Assembly: GCA_963675365.2 (NCBI GenBank) | Contig: CAXXVA010000001.1 | Span: forward strand, 558,001-622,000 | Origin: CAXXOK01 sp963675365 | GTDB taxonomy: Bacteria > Bacillota > Clostridia > Christensenellales > Aristaeellaceae | Reading direction: 5' to 3' | Length of the DNA stretch: 64,000 bases | Shown: one piece after another, positions 42,678-51,906 of the stretch | Layout of the letters: each line of letters starts with the position of its first letter | Position numbering within the stretch: position 1 is the first letter of the stretch | Notes under the pieces: generated by a model | What the model was told of the DNA's origin: nothing | Seen by the model: the letters and a program-made list of their open reading frames with translations, nothing else | Database searches by the model: none | Program-made: the position numbers and the translations under genes

Positions 42678-43694
42678 TTATGCTTCGATCTTCGAAACCG
42701 TTTCGCCCGGGACGAGCGAGCAGGGAATTAGCACGATTTCGGGGATGGCGGTTTTCGGGTTCTCGATCAGCCCCACCAGCCTGCGCGCAGCCTCCGCGCC
42801 GAGGCTCGCGGTATCCTGCCTTATGGTGGTCAGCCGGGGCTTCATAAACTGCATCACGGGAATGCCGTCGTATCCGGCAACCGAAACGTCCCTGGGTATC
42901 TGCAGTCCCCTGCCGATGATCGCGTCGTACGCGCCGAACGTCGCAAAGTCGTCGGCGATCAGGATGCACGTGGGCCGGTTGGGCAGGTTGAGCAATTGAT
43001 CCACGGCGCGGTGGGCGGACGCCGGATCGCTGTACTCGCACTGGACTACATATTCGTCCGGCACGGGAATGCCCAGCTCCCCCATCGCCCGGTAGAACGA
43101 GCCGAGGCGCGTATCGGTCACGGCGCTGCGCTGCCCGTGGATGTTGGCGATTTTTCGGTGCCCGTTCGCATACACGTACTGCACCAGCTGCCGCACGCCG
43201 TTGATGTTGTCGGACTGTATGCAGGTGCGATTGGAAAACATATGATCGATGGTCACCACGTGCATATCGCTGTTGATCAGCTGGGCGATCTCCGGCTGCA
43301 GAAAATCAATGCACGCGATACACACGCCGTCCACCTCGCGGTACTGGCAGTGTTCCAGGTAGGTCATCTGGTTTTCCCCGATGTTGTGGCTGATGAAAGT
43401 CACGTCGTACCCGTGCCGCTCGGCTTCCTTCTTAAAGCTTTCCAGTACATAGGAAAAGTAGGGGTGCGTAAGGCCCGACTGTTTATCATCCGAAAAAAGG
43501 ACGCCAAGATTATAGGTGCGCTTGGTTTTCAGCGCCCGGGCGTGGAGGTTGGGATAATAGCCGGTCTTCTTTGCTTCTTTAATCACTCTCTCACGCGTGG
43601 CTTCGCTGATGTCCGAATAGCCGTTGAGCGCCTTGGAGACTGTGGAAATGGACAGCCCGCAGCGCTTGGACAATTCCCTGATCGTTATCGCCAT
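42678..43694 (-). CDS. LacI-family transcriptional regulator
   Basis: A 338-aa repressor. The N-terminal DNA-binding domain has ITIRELSKRCGLSISTVSKAL and the hinge helix begins near NLHARALKTKR. The C-terminal periplasmic-binding-like domain includes ILIADDFATFGAYDAI and VSVAGYDGIPVMQFMKP. It is divergent from a sugar ABC importer, and LacI-type operator candidates lie between them, so it probably controls that importer. The sugar ligand is unknown. Confidence 0.92.
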   Translation of the reverse strand: MAITIRELSKRCGLSISTVSKALNGYSDISEATRERVIKEAKKTGYYPNLHARALKTKRTYNLGVLFSDDKQSGLTHPYFSYVLESFKKEAERHGYDVTFISHNIGENQMTYLEHCQYREVDGVCIACIDFLQPEIAQLINSDMHVVTIDHMFSNRTCIQSDNINGVRQLVQYVYANGHRKIANIHGQRSAVTDTRLGSFYRAMGELGIPVPDEYVVQCEYSDPASAHRAVDQLLNLPNRPTCILIADDFATFGAYDAIIGRGLQIPRDVSVAGYDGIPVMQFMKPRLTTIRQDTASLGAEAARRLVGLIENPKTAIPEIVLIPCSLVPGETVSKIEA

Positions 43695-43735
43695 ACCGGT
43701 ATTCCTGCCTATCTATGATTTCTTTCTCGCATTTA

Positions 43736-43751
43736 CGAAATATCGTTTTCG
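43736..43751. promoter_or_regulatory. Candidate LacI-family operator 1
   Basis: CGAAATATCGTTTTCG is an imperfect palindrome 41 bp upstream of the regulator start codon. It could allow autoregulation. Confidence 0.4.
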
Positions 43752-43877
43752 CAAGTAGCGTATCGCTTATCGATGATTTAGTCAAGCGCTTTCTGATTCG
43801 GCATGCAAATCCTCCGGATGGCTGCAAGCTTGCCTTTTCCTTGCGTATGAACCGTTTTCATGCTTATATCTGTCTAA

Positions 43878-43891
43878 CGAATACGTTTTCG
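43878..43891. promoter_or_regulatory. Candidate LacI-family operator 2
   Basis: CGAATACGTTTTCG is a near-perfect palindrome around a central CG, with one mismatch, as expected for LacI-family sites. It is the best of the three candidates. Confidence 0.55.
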
Positions 43892-44144
43892 CTTTGATGT
43901 TCTAAGCGATTTTAGGATACGCGCATTAGGGCGAATCGGATCGGATGCTTTCTGTGCGTATCACGGATGCAACGTGACAGAGCATTCAGTGTTTACATCG
44001 AAAATCCTTATATAGCATCATTCTTTCGGCGCCATTTCGCCATTGATCCATTCGCGGGCGTGCGCGCCGTATTTGCCGCCGGAGTTTTTTCGGCCCCGCC
44101 GGCAGAACTCACCGCCCGTTTGGAGGCGATTTTGACGTTTGGTA

Positions 44145-44158
44145 CGAAAACGTTTGAT
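44145..44158. promoter_or_regulatory. Candidate LacI-family operator 3
   Basis: CGAAAACGTTTGAT shares the AAACGTTT core centred on CG with site 2. It lies about 250 bp upstream of the transporter promoter. The rest of 43892-44411 is AT-rich and holds no supported gene. Confidence 0.45.
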
Positions 44159-44411
44159 TAAAAATTAGAAACATCAGGAAAACAAAATTTTTCAGAAATA
44201 TTATGCGATTTTTCCCATTTTCTGGCCGCCGCCCGATTCCAGGCGTTTTACATCCCCTTTCCTGTATGGATTTCGCTGCTTTCCTCATTTTGCTCGATTA
44301 AAACCCTGCTCGAAAATTTGTGCCCGCACACATTGTAACGAATGCACATAATATGGAGAATTTTTTCATCTAATAAGTATAAATCCCATAAAATCTTCCT
44401 TTCAGAATGTG

Positions 44412-44440
44412 TTGACAATAAGCAACAAAAATTATATAGT
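44412..44440 (+). promoter_or_regulatory. SigA-type promoter of the sugar ABC operon
   Basis: TTGACA (44412-44417), a 17-bp spacer and TATAGT (44435-44440). It is followed by TTAGCTAATTAG, a short palindrome near the start site, and by a leader of about 185 nt. Confidence 0.8.
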
Positions 44441-44630
44441 ATGTTTAGCTAATTAGTCGGATGTTCGGCTAGGGTGAATCTGATCGCCCGCAAATGTATG
44501 GAAATGAGTCGCAGGCCTGTTCCCGGGACGATACGTAACGGTGGCAGCCGGAATCGTTTGTTGATGCGGACGAAAAGCTTTTCATAGCCCAGATCATACG
44601 GCTATCTAGAAAAAAAATGGAGGGAAAATT

Positions 44631-45944
44631 ATGAAAAAGGTACTCGCGATTCTCTTGGGAGTCACCCTGCTGATCGGCCTGGTCGGTACCGCCGCGGCAG
44701 AAAAGACCGTCATCAACCTGTGGACATTCACCACGGAAGTCCCCGGCATGATCGACAAGTACATGGCAATGAACCCCGACTTTGCCGAACAGTATGAAGT
44801 GGTTGCCACCGTCATCAATGACCAGAACAACCAGTATGCCAACGCTCTAGACGCGGCGCTGCTTGCCGGCGGCGCAGACGCCCCCGACATGTACACCGCG
44901 GAATCCGCTTTCGTCCTGAAGTATACACAGGGTGACGCGGCCTCCTTTGCGGCACCGTATGCCGACCTGGGCATGGGCGATGTAGACCAGATGGTTATGG
45001 ATGCCGAGATTGCGAAATACGCAGTCGAAATCGGCACTCGTGACGGCGTTCTCGTCGGCTTGCCTTATCAGGCGACCGGCGCAGGCATGATCTATCGCCG
45101 CTCCATTGCCATTGACGTTTGGGGCACCGACGATCCCGCCGTCATCGCCGAGAAGACCGGCCCCGGCTGGGACAAATTCATGGAAGCTGCTGCTGAGTTG
45201 AAAGCCAAAGGCTATGCCGCTGTTTCCGGCGCCCCCGATATCTGGCAGGCCATCCGCACCGGCGGCGAAAAGCCCTGGATCGTGGACGGCGTTCTGACGC
45301 TGGATCCCTATCGTGAATCCTACATTGATTATGCCAAGACGCTTTATGACAACGGTTATATGAACGATACCACCGCCTGGAGCGACGCGTGGTATGCCGA
45401 CATGGACGGCGTGGGCGAAATGCCCGTGTTCGCGTTCTTCGGCCCCGCTTGGCTGATCAACTACGTTATGATCAACCACTCCGACAACACCTTCGGCGAC
45501 TGGGCCGTGACCACCCCGCCCGTAGGCTTCTTCTGGGGCGGCACCTGGATTATGGCCAATAAAGACTCCGACGTGAAAGACGCTGTCGGCCAGCTCATCG
45601 AGTGGATCACACTTGATACGTCCGACACCGGCCTGCAGTACTACTGGGCCAACGGCACCATGGTTGAAGGCGAAGTCGGCACCAAGGATACCGTATCCTC
45701 CGGCGTTGTCATGGCCAAATCCGACGGCACTGTGGCGTACCTTGGCGGCCAGAACATGTTCGACGTGTTCGTACCCGCCAACCAGTATGCCTCCGGCGCA
45801 TCTCTGACGCAGTATGACCAGACCATCAACGATGCCTTCAACGATCAAGTCCAGCAATATAAGCTTGGCGAGAAGACCCGTGAAGAAGCCATCGAAGACT
45901 GGAAGACGACCGTCGCCGATAACCTGGATGTTATCGTAGAATAA
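44631..45944 (+). CDS. Sugar ABC transporter substrate-binding protein
   Basis: A 437-aa extracytoplasmic binding protein of solute-binding family 1. The signal peptide (KKVLAILLGVTLLIGLVGTA) ends in TAAAEK, a signal peptidase I site, with no lipobox cysteine. The mature protein starts with the family pattern INLWTFTTEVPG and has the GAGMIYRRSIAIDVWG segment. GGAGGG precedes the ATG. It is first in a three-gene operon with two permeases. No ATPase is encoded with it, so a shared MsmK-type ATPase elsewhere is likely. Confidence 0.9.
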   Translation: MKKVLAILLGVTLLIGLVGTAAAEKTVINLWTFTTEVPGMIDKYMAMNPDFAEQYEVVATVINDQNNQYANALDAALLAGGADAPDMYTAESAFVLKYTQGDAASFAAPYADLGMGDVDQMVMDAEIAKYAVEIGTRDGVLVGLPYQATGAGMIYRRSIAIDVWGTDDPAVIAEKTGPGWDKFMEAAAELKAKGYAAVSGAPDIWQAIRTGGEKPWIVDGVLTLDPYRESYIDYAKTLYDNGYMNDTTAWSDAWYADMDGVGEMPVFAFFGPAWLINYVMINHSDNTFGDWAVTTPPVGFFWGGTWIMANKDSDVKDAVGQLIEWITLDTSDTGLQYYWANGTMVEGEVGTKDTVSSGVVMAKSDGTVAYLGGQNMFDVFVPANQYASGASLTQYDQTINDAFNDQVQQYKLGEKTREEAIEDWKTTVADNLDVIVE

Positions 45945-46030
45945 TCCCTTATCCCATTGAATTGACAGGGGTAGCGGATGGCTTACGCTATCCGCCGCCC
46001 CTGTCTTACTATTGTGAGGTTTGATGTGAG

Positions 46031-47026
46031 ATGAAATTGCGCCGCCGAAGGAAGAGCATCAGCTATGCCAGGTATGGGTATTATTTTGTCATCCCGTTTG
46101 TTGTGGCTTTTCTTATATTTTCTTTGTACCCCACCATATACACCGCTGTACTCGGTTTCACCAATTCCAAAGGTTTGGGGAATGTAAACTGGCAACTGCT
46201 ATCCGATCCATTACGGAATTTTGAAACAATACTCAAAAATAAAACGTTCAATACTTCCGTGTTGAATACGATCAAAATCTGGCTTATAAACTTTGTGCCG
46301 CAAATCCTTCTAGCCCTTCTGCTGACAGCATGGTTCACGTCGCCGTCCATCAAACTGAAAGGGCAGGGCGCGTTCAAAGTCATGTTCTATATGCCCAATA
46401 TTATCACGGCGGCGTCTATCGCGATCCTGTTTCGCGCACTGTTTGGATATCCAACGGGCCCCGTGAATTATTTACTGGAAAAACTGGGATTAGTAGAATC
46501 CGCAATACCGTTTATAACACTCAAAACGCCGTCACAGTATATCGTTTCCTTCATCCAGTTCTGGATGTGGTACGGCTATACAATGATCATCCTCATTTCC
46601 GGCGTTTTGGGCATCAATCCGCAGATATTCGAAGCCGCGGAGATCGATGGCGCATCCAATACACAAACTTTTTTCAAAGTTACCCTTCCCAACCTGCGGA
46701 CCATCCTTTTGTACGTACTGGTCACCAGTATGATCGGCGGTCTGAATATGTTCGATATTCCAAAAGTCATGCTCGACGGAGGTCCGGACAGCGCCACGCT
46801 AACCGTCAGCGTATTTATTTATAACCAGGCATTCTCAGGCAGTTACCTGTATGCCCGTGCATCGGCAGCCAGCATGCTTCTGTTCATCGTGATCGCAATT
46901 CTTTCCATCGGGTTGTTCTTCCTGATGCGCGATAAAGACGAACATCAGCAGCAAAAGGCACAACGCGCCTTGCGGAGATCGCAGCGTAAATCACAAAAAG
47001 TGTCTGGAGGTGCTGCAGTATCATGA
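46031..47026 (+). CDS. Sugar ABC transporter permease (MalF type)
   Basis: A 331-aa membrane protein with six main hydrophobic segments. It has YGYYFVIPFVVAFLIFSLYP at the N-terminus, and the coupling loop EAAEIDGASNTQTFFKVTLP. The basic C-terminal tail is cytoplasmic. It overlaps the next permease by 4 bp. Confidence 0.9.
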   Translation: MKLRRRRKSISYARYGYYFVIPFVVAFLIFSLYPTIYTAVLGFTNSKGLGNVNWQLLSDPLRNFETILKNKTFNTSVLNTIKIWLINFVPQILLALLLTAWFTSPSIKLKGQGAFKVMFYMPNIITAASIAILFRALFGYPTGPVNYLLEKLGLVESAIPFITLKTPSQYIVSFIQFWMWYGYTMIILISGVLGINPQIFEAAEIDGASNTQTFFKVTLPNLRTILLYVLVTSMIGGLNMFDIPKVMLDGGPDSATLTVSVFIYNQAFSGSYLYARASAASMLLFIVIAILSIGLFFLMRDKDEHQQQKAQRALRRSQRKSQKVSGGAAVS

Positions 47027-47874
47027 GTGCAAAGCAACGTTCCACAGGGAAACGAATCTTCACAGTCGTTGCATATACTGTTTGTATCCTGCTGACCATT
47101 CTCAGCCTGTTTCCGTTTATCATCATGATCATCAACTCAACGCGTTCTACGCCGGAAATTCAATCCCATACAATTTCACTGCTTCCCTCCATACACCTCA
47201 TTGATAATGTTAAGATTCTGGACGGAAAAGCGTTCGATCCCATTATAGGATTTAAGAATTCGTTAATCATCTCCGCATCTGCAACGCTGCTTACGCTCTA
47301 TTTTTCCGCGCTCACCGCACACGCGCTGATATCTTACAACTGGAAAATGCGCAAGCCTTTCTTCACCTTCATCATGGCAGTGATGATGATTCCGCCGCAG
47401 ATTACCGGCATCGGCTTTTTCCAGTTCATGTACAAGATCCACATGACAAACAACTTCCTGCCGCTGATTATACCGGCTATGGCCGCGCCGGCGGGCGTGT
47501 TCTTCATGCGGCAATTCATGCTTGCATCCCTGCCGATGGATCTTCTGGAGGCTGCAAGGATAGACGGCTCGCATGAATTTATGACCTTCAACCGCATCGT
47601 GCTACCGCTGATGAAGCCGGCGCTGGCCACCCAGGGCATCTTTGCGTTCGTCACCAGCTGGAACGCGCTGTTCATGCCGATGGTTCTGTTGACCGCATCG
47701 AAAAACTATACCATGCCGCTGATGGTCCAACTGCTGCGCGGCAATATCTACCAAACGGAGTACGGCGCGATCTACCTGGCGCTGATGCTGACGGTTTTAC
47801 CGCTATTCGTGATCTACTTTGCACTGTCGAAGTATATTATTGCGGGGGTTGCTTTGGGCGGAGTCAAAGGCTAA
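47023..47874 (+). CDS. Sugar ABC transporter permease (MalG type)
   Basis: A 283-aa membrane protein. Seen are LLTILSLFPFIIMIINSTRS, the coupling loop LLEAARIDGSHEFMTFNRIV and the terminal IIAGVALGGVKG. It forms the pore with the preceding permease. It is the last gene of the operon. Confidence 0.9.
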   Translation: MSAKQRSTGKRIFTVVAYTVCILLTILSLFPFIIMIINSTRSTPEIQSHTISLLPSIHLIDNVKILDGKAFDPIIGFKNSLIISASATLLTLYFSALTAHALISYNWKMRKPFFTFIMAVMMIPPQITGIGFFQFMYKIHMTNNFLPLIIPAMAAPAGVFFMRQFMLASLPMDLLEAARIDGSHEFMTFNRIVLPLMKPALATQGIFAFVTSWNALFMPMVLLTASKNYTMPLMVQLLRGNIYQTEYGAIYLALMLTVLPLFVIYFALSKYIIAGVALGGVKG

Positions 47875-47880
47875 CGCCTT

Positions 47881-47903
47881 CGAAAAAGTATTCTACTTTT
47901 TCG
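47881..47903 (+). other. Hairpin after the sugar permease operon
   Basis: A perfect 10-bp stem CGAAAAAGTA / TACTTTTTCG with a 3-nt loop, 6 bp after the stop codon. It has no U-tract of its own. A second perfect hairpin (GAAGGGCC/GGCCCTTC) lies at 48027-48044. They may protect the mRNA 3' end. Confidence 0.55.
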
Positions 47904-48064
47904 ATCCTGCACTTCGGGCTTATTCGCGCGCTAAAGGCGCACTCACGGCCAGCCCTCCGTGTATTGAACCTTTGCTCTGCAAAGTTCCGAAACCACCGCG
48001 CATGTCGCCGGTTTCGGATTGAGGTCGAAGGGCCTCGGCCCTTCTAACATCCCAAGGTTTGAAA

Positions 48065-48094
48065 AAAAAGCTGTCCGTTATTGGACAGCTTTTT
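48065..48094. terminator. Bidirectional terminator (sugar operon / eno)
   Basis: A 12-bp perfect stem AAAAAGCTGTCC / GGACAGCTTTTT with a 6-nt loop lies between two convergent units. It is 18 bp from the enolase stop codon. Confidence 0.9.
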
Positions 48095-48112
48095 CTTGTA
48101 TTTAGCTAAGAT

Positions 48113-49393
48113 TTACCTGTGAAATACCGCTTTCCCGGGATAAATGGCGGCGCTGCCGAGTTCGTCCTCGATACGGAGGAGACGGTTGTACTTGGCGACG
48201 CGCTCTCCGCGGCTGGGCGCGCCGGTCTTGATTTGGCCGGCGTTCAGGGCAACGGCAAGGTCGGCGATGGTCGTATCGCAGGTCTCGCCGGAACGGTGGG
48301 AGATCACGGTGGTGTATCCAGCCTTCTGCGCCATGCGAACGGCGTCGATGGTTTCGGACAGGCTGCCGATCTGGTTGAGCTTGATCAGGATCGAATTGGC
48401 GCTTCCCGCGTCAATGCCCTTTTTCAAGCGCTGGGTGTTGGTGACGAACAGATCGTCGCCGACGAGCTGCACCTTCTTGCCAAGCCTGTCGGTCAGCTTC
48501 TTCCAGCCGTCCCAGTCCTCCTCGTCCAGCGCGTCCTCCAGGGATGCGATCGGGTACCGGGAGACCAGATCGTCCCAGTAGTCGATCAGCGCGTCCACGG
48601 TGAAACTCTGTTTGATCTTGGGCAGGAAGTAACCCTTGTCGGCCTTCCATTCGCTGGACGCCGCGTCCACGGCGAGCATGAAGTCGTCATAGGGCTTATA
48701 GCCCGCTTCCTCCACCGCGCGCAGCAGGTACTGGATGGCTTCCTCCGCGCTCTTCAGGTTCGGGGCAAAGCCGCCCTCGTCGCCGACGGCGGTGTTGTGT
48801 CCGTCCTTTTTCAAAATCTTCGCCAGCGTGTGGAACACCTCGGCGCTCTGGCGCAGGCCCTCGGTAAAGGTCGGCGCGCCGACAGGCATGATCATGAACT
48901 CCTGCACGTCGATGTTATTGGAAGCGTGGACGCCGCCGTTGAGCACGTTCATCATCGGTACGGGCAGCGTATGCGCGTTCGCGCCGCCGATGAAGCGGTA
49001 CAGCGGCACGCCCTGCGCCGTTGCCGCCGCTCTGGCGGCCGCGAGCGAAACCGCGAGGATCGCGTTGGCGCCGAAGTTTGACTTGTCCTTGGTGCCGTCG
49101 GCGGCGATCATCGCTTTATCGAGCTCCGCCGTCTTTGCGGCGTCCACCCCGCGCAGCAGCTTATTGATCTCGTTGTTCACGTGTCCGGCGGCTTTCAATA
49201 CGCCCTTGCCGCCGTAGCGCTTCTTGTCGTTATCGCGCAGTTCCAGCGCTTCAAAGATGCCTGTCGATGCGCCGCTGGGAACCGCGGCGACGCCGGTCAC
49301 GCCGTTTTCCAGCGTCACCTCGGCCTCTACCGTGGGATTGCCGCGTGAATCCAGGATCTCGCGGCCGTGAATGGTTTGAATGGGATATGTCAT
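48113..49393 (-). CDS. eno: Enolase
   Basis: A 426-aa glycolytic enzyme converting 2-phosphoglycerate to phosphoenolpyruvate. It has GREILDSRGNPTVEAEV at the N-terminus, GDEGGFAPNL, SLEDALDEEDWDGWKKL (metal ligands), VGDDLFVTNTQRL and the signature region LIKLNQIGSLSETIDAV and SHRSGETCD. It is a single gene; no strong promoter consensus was found in the 95-bp gap upstream. Confidence 0.98.
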   Translation of the reverse strand: MTYPIQTIHGREILDSRGNPTVEAEVTLENGVTGVAAVPSGASTGIFEALELRDNDKKRYGGKGVLKAAGHVNNEINKLLRGVDAAKTAELDKAMIAADGTKDKSNFGANAILAVSLAAARAAATAQGVPLYRFIGGANAHTLPVPMMNVLNGGVHASNNIDVQEFMIMPVGAPTFTEGLRQSAEVFHTLAKILKKDGHNTAVGDEGGFAPNLKSAEEAIQYLLRAVEEAGYKPYDDFMLAVDAASSEWKADKGYFLPKIKQSFTVDALIDYWDDLVSRYPIASLEDALDEEDWDGWKKLTDRLGKKVQLVGDDLFVTNTQRLKKGIDAGSANSILIKLNQIGSLSETIDAVRMAQKAGYTTVISHRSGETCDTTIADLAVALNAGQIKTGAPSRGERVAKYNRLLRIEDELGSAAIYPGKAVFHR

Positions 49394-49488
49394 GGTAAAG
49401 CCCTCCGCTTACTCGGTCCAAACTGGTTTATCCGTACAAAACGGTCATACTAGTAATATATCATTCCGCAGGGAAACTAAACCGGTTT

Positions 49489-50802
49489 TTAGCGACCGCT
49501 TTTCAGCACGGCGCCGTGGCTGCGCGCCGTACGCAGAACCCTGAGAAGCTCCGCAGGCCTTGGCGGCTTGCCGTACATCAGCACGCCCATGCGGTAGATG
49601 GTTGCCGACAGCATGCCCGTACCCACGGTGGTCGCAACCAGCAGCACGACGGAGATCACAATCTCATACCACGCCGGGCTGGACATCGCCACCCGCGCAA
49701 ACATCGCCATCGGCGCGGTGAACGGGATGAACGAGCACACCTTGAGCAGTGTGCTTTCGGCGTTTCCAGAGGTCAGGGAGCTGACCACGATAATAAACCC
49801 GGCGACGAAAATCAACATCACCGGCATAATCGAAGCCGATACGTCCTCCACACGGGAGACCAGCGAGCCGATCGCACCGTACATAAACGCATACAGCGAA
49901 AAGCCCAGCAGGAAGAACAGCAGCACATAGCCGACGATGGGAAGCGGCATATTGAAAATGCTTGCCACGATTGCGTTGCCTGCCCACGCGCTGGCGTTCA
50001 GGTGATAAAACAGCACCGCCGAGCCGAAGATGATGCCCATCTGCACCAGGCCGGACAGGGCAGCCGCGATAATCTTGCCGAACAACAGGCTGTTGGGGCG
50101 GGTGGAGGTGATCAGCAGCTCCATCGTGCGCGAGCCCTTTTCCGTGGCGATGGACGTGGCCACAATCTGCCCGTAGAGCATGATGGCCATGTACAGCGCA
50201 AGCAGCAGGATATAGGTATAGAAGAACGTTTCGCTCTGGCTGACGCCCAGGTTGTCCACGCTGACAGAGACGGCCGGGTTCAGGATCGCCGCCGCTTGCG
50301 TCTCCGGGAGATTGAGCGTCGAAAGCGCTTCATAGCGCGCGGCGGCGGTCAGGGCGGCGCTGATCTGCGAGGCTGTATTGTCCCCCAGCTCCAGGTTGCG
50401 GGCGATGTAGGAAACATCCAGCGGGCTTTGAATAATGATCGCACCCAGATACATGCCGCTTTGCACCTGATCGCGGATCGCGGCCGCGTTGTCGGTCACC
50501 AGTCGCAGGGTTTTTCCGTACATTGAATCCGCAAACAGCAAAAGCGCCTGGTCGCTGAGCGCGCCGGACTGGTTGAGAACGGCGATGACGTCCTTGCCGG
50601 GCGCCTGCGCCGAAAGCTGTTCCACCTGCGTGACAGGCATATTGGCAACCGTCGCGTCCTGCTTGGCAAACAGGGTCTTGATGGTGGGAAAGCTTAAAAC
50701 GACCATCAGCACCACGACGAACAGCACGGTCATTACCAGATAGATTTTGGATTTGAAGTAGCCGCCCAGCTCAAACCGGAGAACGGATTTGAATTGTTTC
50801 AT
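49489..50802 (-). CDS. ABC-2 type exporter permease (NatB-like)
   Basis: A 437-aa membrane protein. One N-terminal helix (KIYLVMTVLFVVVLMVVLSF) is followed by a large extracytoplasmic domain and a C-terminal block of about five helices with EKGSRTMELLITSTRPNSLL, typical of ABC-2/NatB permeases. It is coupled to the upstream ATPase, 14 bp away. The substrate is unknown; sodium, antibiotics or peptides are known for relatives. Confidence 0.82.
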   Translation of the reverse strand: MKQFKSVLRFELGGYFKSKIYLVMTVLFVVVLMVVLSFPTIKTLFAKQDATVANMPVTQVEQLSAQAPGKDVIAVLNQSGALSDQALLLFADSMYGKTLRLVTDNAAAIRDQVQSGMYLGAIIIQSPLDVSYIARNLELGDNTASQISAALTAAARYEALSTLNLPETQAAAILNPAVSVSVDNLGVSQSETFFYTYILLLALYMAIMLYGQIVATSIATEKGSRTMELLITSTRPNSLLFGKIIAAALSGLVQMGIIFGSAVLFYHLNASAWAGNAIVASIFNMPLPIVGYVLLFFLLGFSLYAFMYGAIGSLVSRVEDVSASIMPVMLIFVAGFIIVVSSLTSGNAESTLLKVCSFIPFTAPMAMFARVAMSSPAWYEIVISVVLLVATTVGTGMLSATIYRMGVLMYGKPPRPAELLRVLRTARSHGAVLKSGR

Positions 50803-50816
50803 ATCTCTCTGCCTCC

Positions 50817-51722
50817 TTATACGGCGTCGCTGGTGTATTCCACGAATACGTCTTCCAGCGACGGTTCAAACACGCGGTAGCCCTCCAAGGGCACGCCGCT
50901 CTCCTGCAATCCCAACAGCAAGGGCAGACCGTTCTTCCCGTCCGGTACGTGCAGGTGAAGCTCGCCGTTTTTATCCTCGGCTTTCAGCCCCTTGTCCGTC
51001 AGATAGGAAACGGCGTTTGCGTGCGCTTGTTCTGGGACGTCCAGCACCAGGTGGTTGCGGTCGTAGCTGCGCTTGTGCGTCTCGATATCGGTATTGAGCA
51101 CGATCCTGCCCCGGTTCAATATCGCGATGTCCCGGCAGAACTCCTCCACATAGTTCATCTGGTGGCTTGAAAACAGCACGATCTTGCCCTCGTCGATCGT
51201 CTCCTTGACGATGAGCTTCAACAGCTTCGCGTTGACCGGATCCAGGCCGGAGAACGGCTCGTCCAGGATCAATATATCCGGGTTGTTGAGCATGGCGACG
51301 GCAAGCTGAATCTTCTGCTGGTTGCCCTTGGACAGCGTATCCACCTTTTTGTTCAAATAATCCATCAGCCCCATACGCCCCATCCAGCGCAGCGTATTCG
51401 CCTTGGCGTCGCTGAGCGACAGGCCGCGCAGGTTGGCAAGGTAGATTAGCTGATCCAGGATCAGGCGTTTTGGATACAGCCCGCGTTCCTCCGGCAGGTA
51501 ACCGACGCGGAAATCGCCCTGGCGGAAGGGTTTGCCGTCCAGCAGCACCTCGCCGCTGTCGGCTTCAAATACATCCATAATGATGCGGATCGTGGTGGTT
51601 TTGCCCGCGCCGTTGCGCCCTAAAAGCCCCAGCGAGTTCCCGCTTTCCACGGCGAAATCCACGCCCTTGAGCACCTCGTGGTCGCCGAAGTTTTTAGTCA
51701 GCTGTTTGATTTCAAGTCTCAT
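50817..51722 (-). CDS. ABC exporter ATPase (NatA-like)
   Basis: A 301-aa ATPase. It contains Walker A GRNGAGKTTT, signature LSKGNQQKIQL and Walker B ILILDEPFSGLDP. The C-terminal extension of about 80 aa is common in exporter ATPases with DUF4162. AAGGGGG lies 9 bp before the ATG at 51722, which I prefer over the ATG at 51731 that overlaps the ribosome-binding site. Confidence 0.88.
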   Translation of the reverse strand: MRLEIKQLTKNFGDHEVLKGVDFAVESGNSLGLLGRNGAGKTTTIRIIMDVFEADSGEVLLDGKPFRQGDFRVGYLPEERGLYPKRLILDQLIYLANLRGLSLSDAKANTLRWMGRMGLMDYLNKKVDTLSKGNQQKIQLAVAMLNNPDILILDEPFSGLDPVNAKLLKLIVKETIDEGKIVLFSSHQMNYVEEFCRDIAILNRGRIVLNTDIETHKRSYDRNHLVLDVPEQAHANAVSYLTDKGLKAEDKNGELHLHVPDGKNGLPLLLGLQESGVPLEGYRVFEPSLEDVFVEYTSDAV

Positions 51723-51861
51723 ACCGTACATCCCCCTTGTCTGTCCGGTTCCACTGCCTGTGCATGCAGCCGTATATCTCAGTTACAAAAAGAGTAAGCG
51801 CAAACGCGCCGTTCGTCAAGCGTTCCCGCGCGTATGATACGGTCCGGACCTCCAACCATAC

Positions 51862-51893
51862 AAAATCCCGCCCCTGCGGCAGCGGGGCGGGAT
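51862..51893 (-). terminator. Terminator of the glycosyltransferase/flippase pair
   Basis: A 10-bp perfect stem ATCCCGCCCC / GGGGCGGGAT with a 9-nt loop is followed by TTTTG on the minus strand, 14 bp after the stop codon. Confidence 0.82.
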
Positions 51894-51906
51894 CGAAATA
51901 GTCTGT

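Noticed and set aside
43967..44161. Plus-strand frame of 64 codons between lacI and the sugar operon
   Set aside because: It has no ribosome-binding site or recognisable motif and contains an operator candidate; probably chance.
44441..44630. Riboswitch in the leader of the sugar operon
   Set aside because: The leader is about 185 nt, but no known riboswitch core could be recognised; LacI control seems sufficient.
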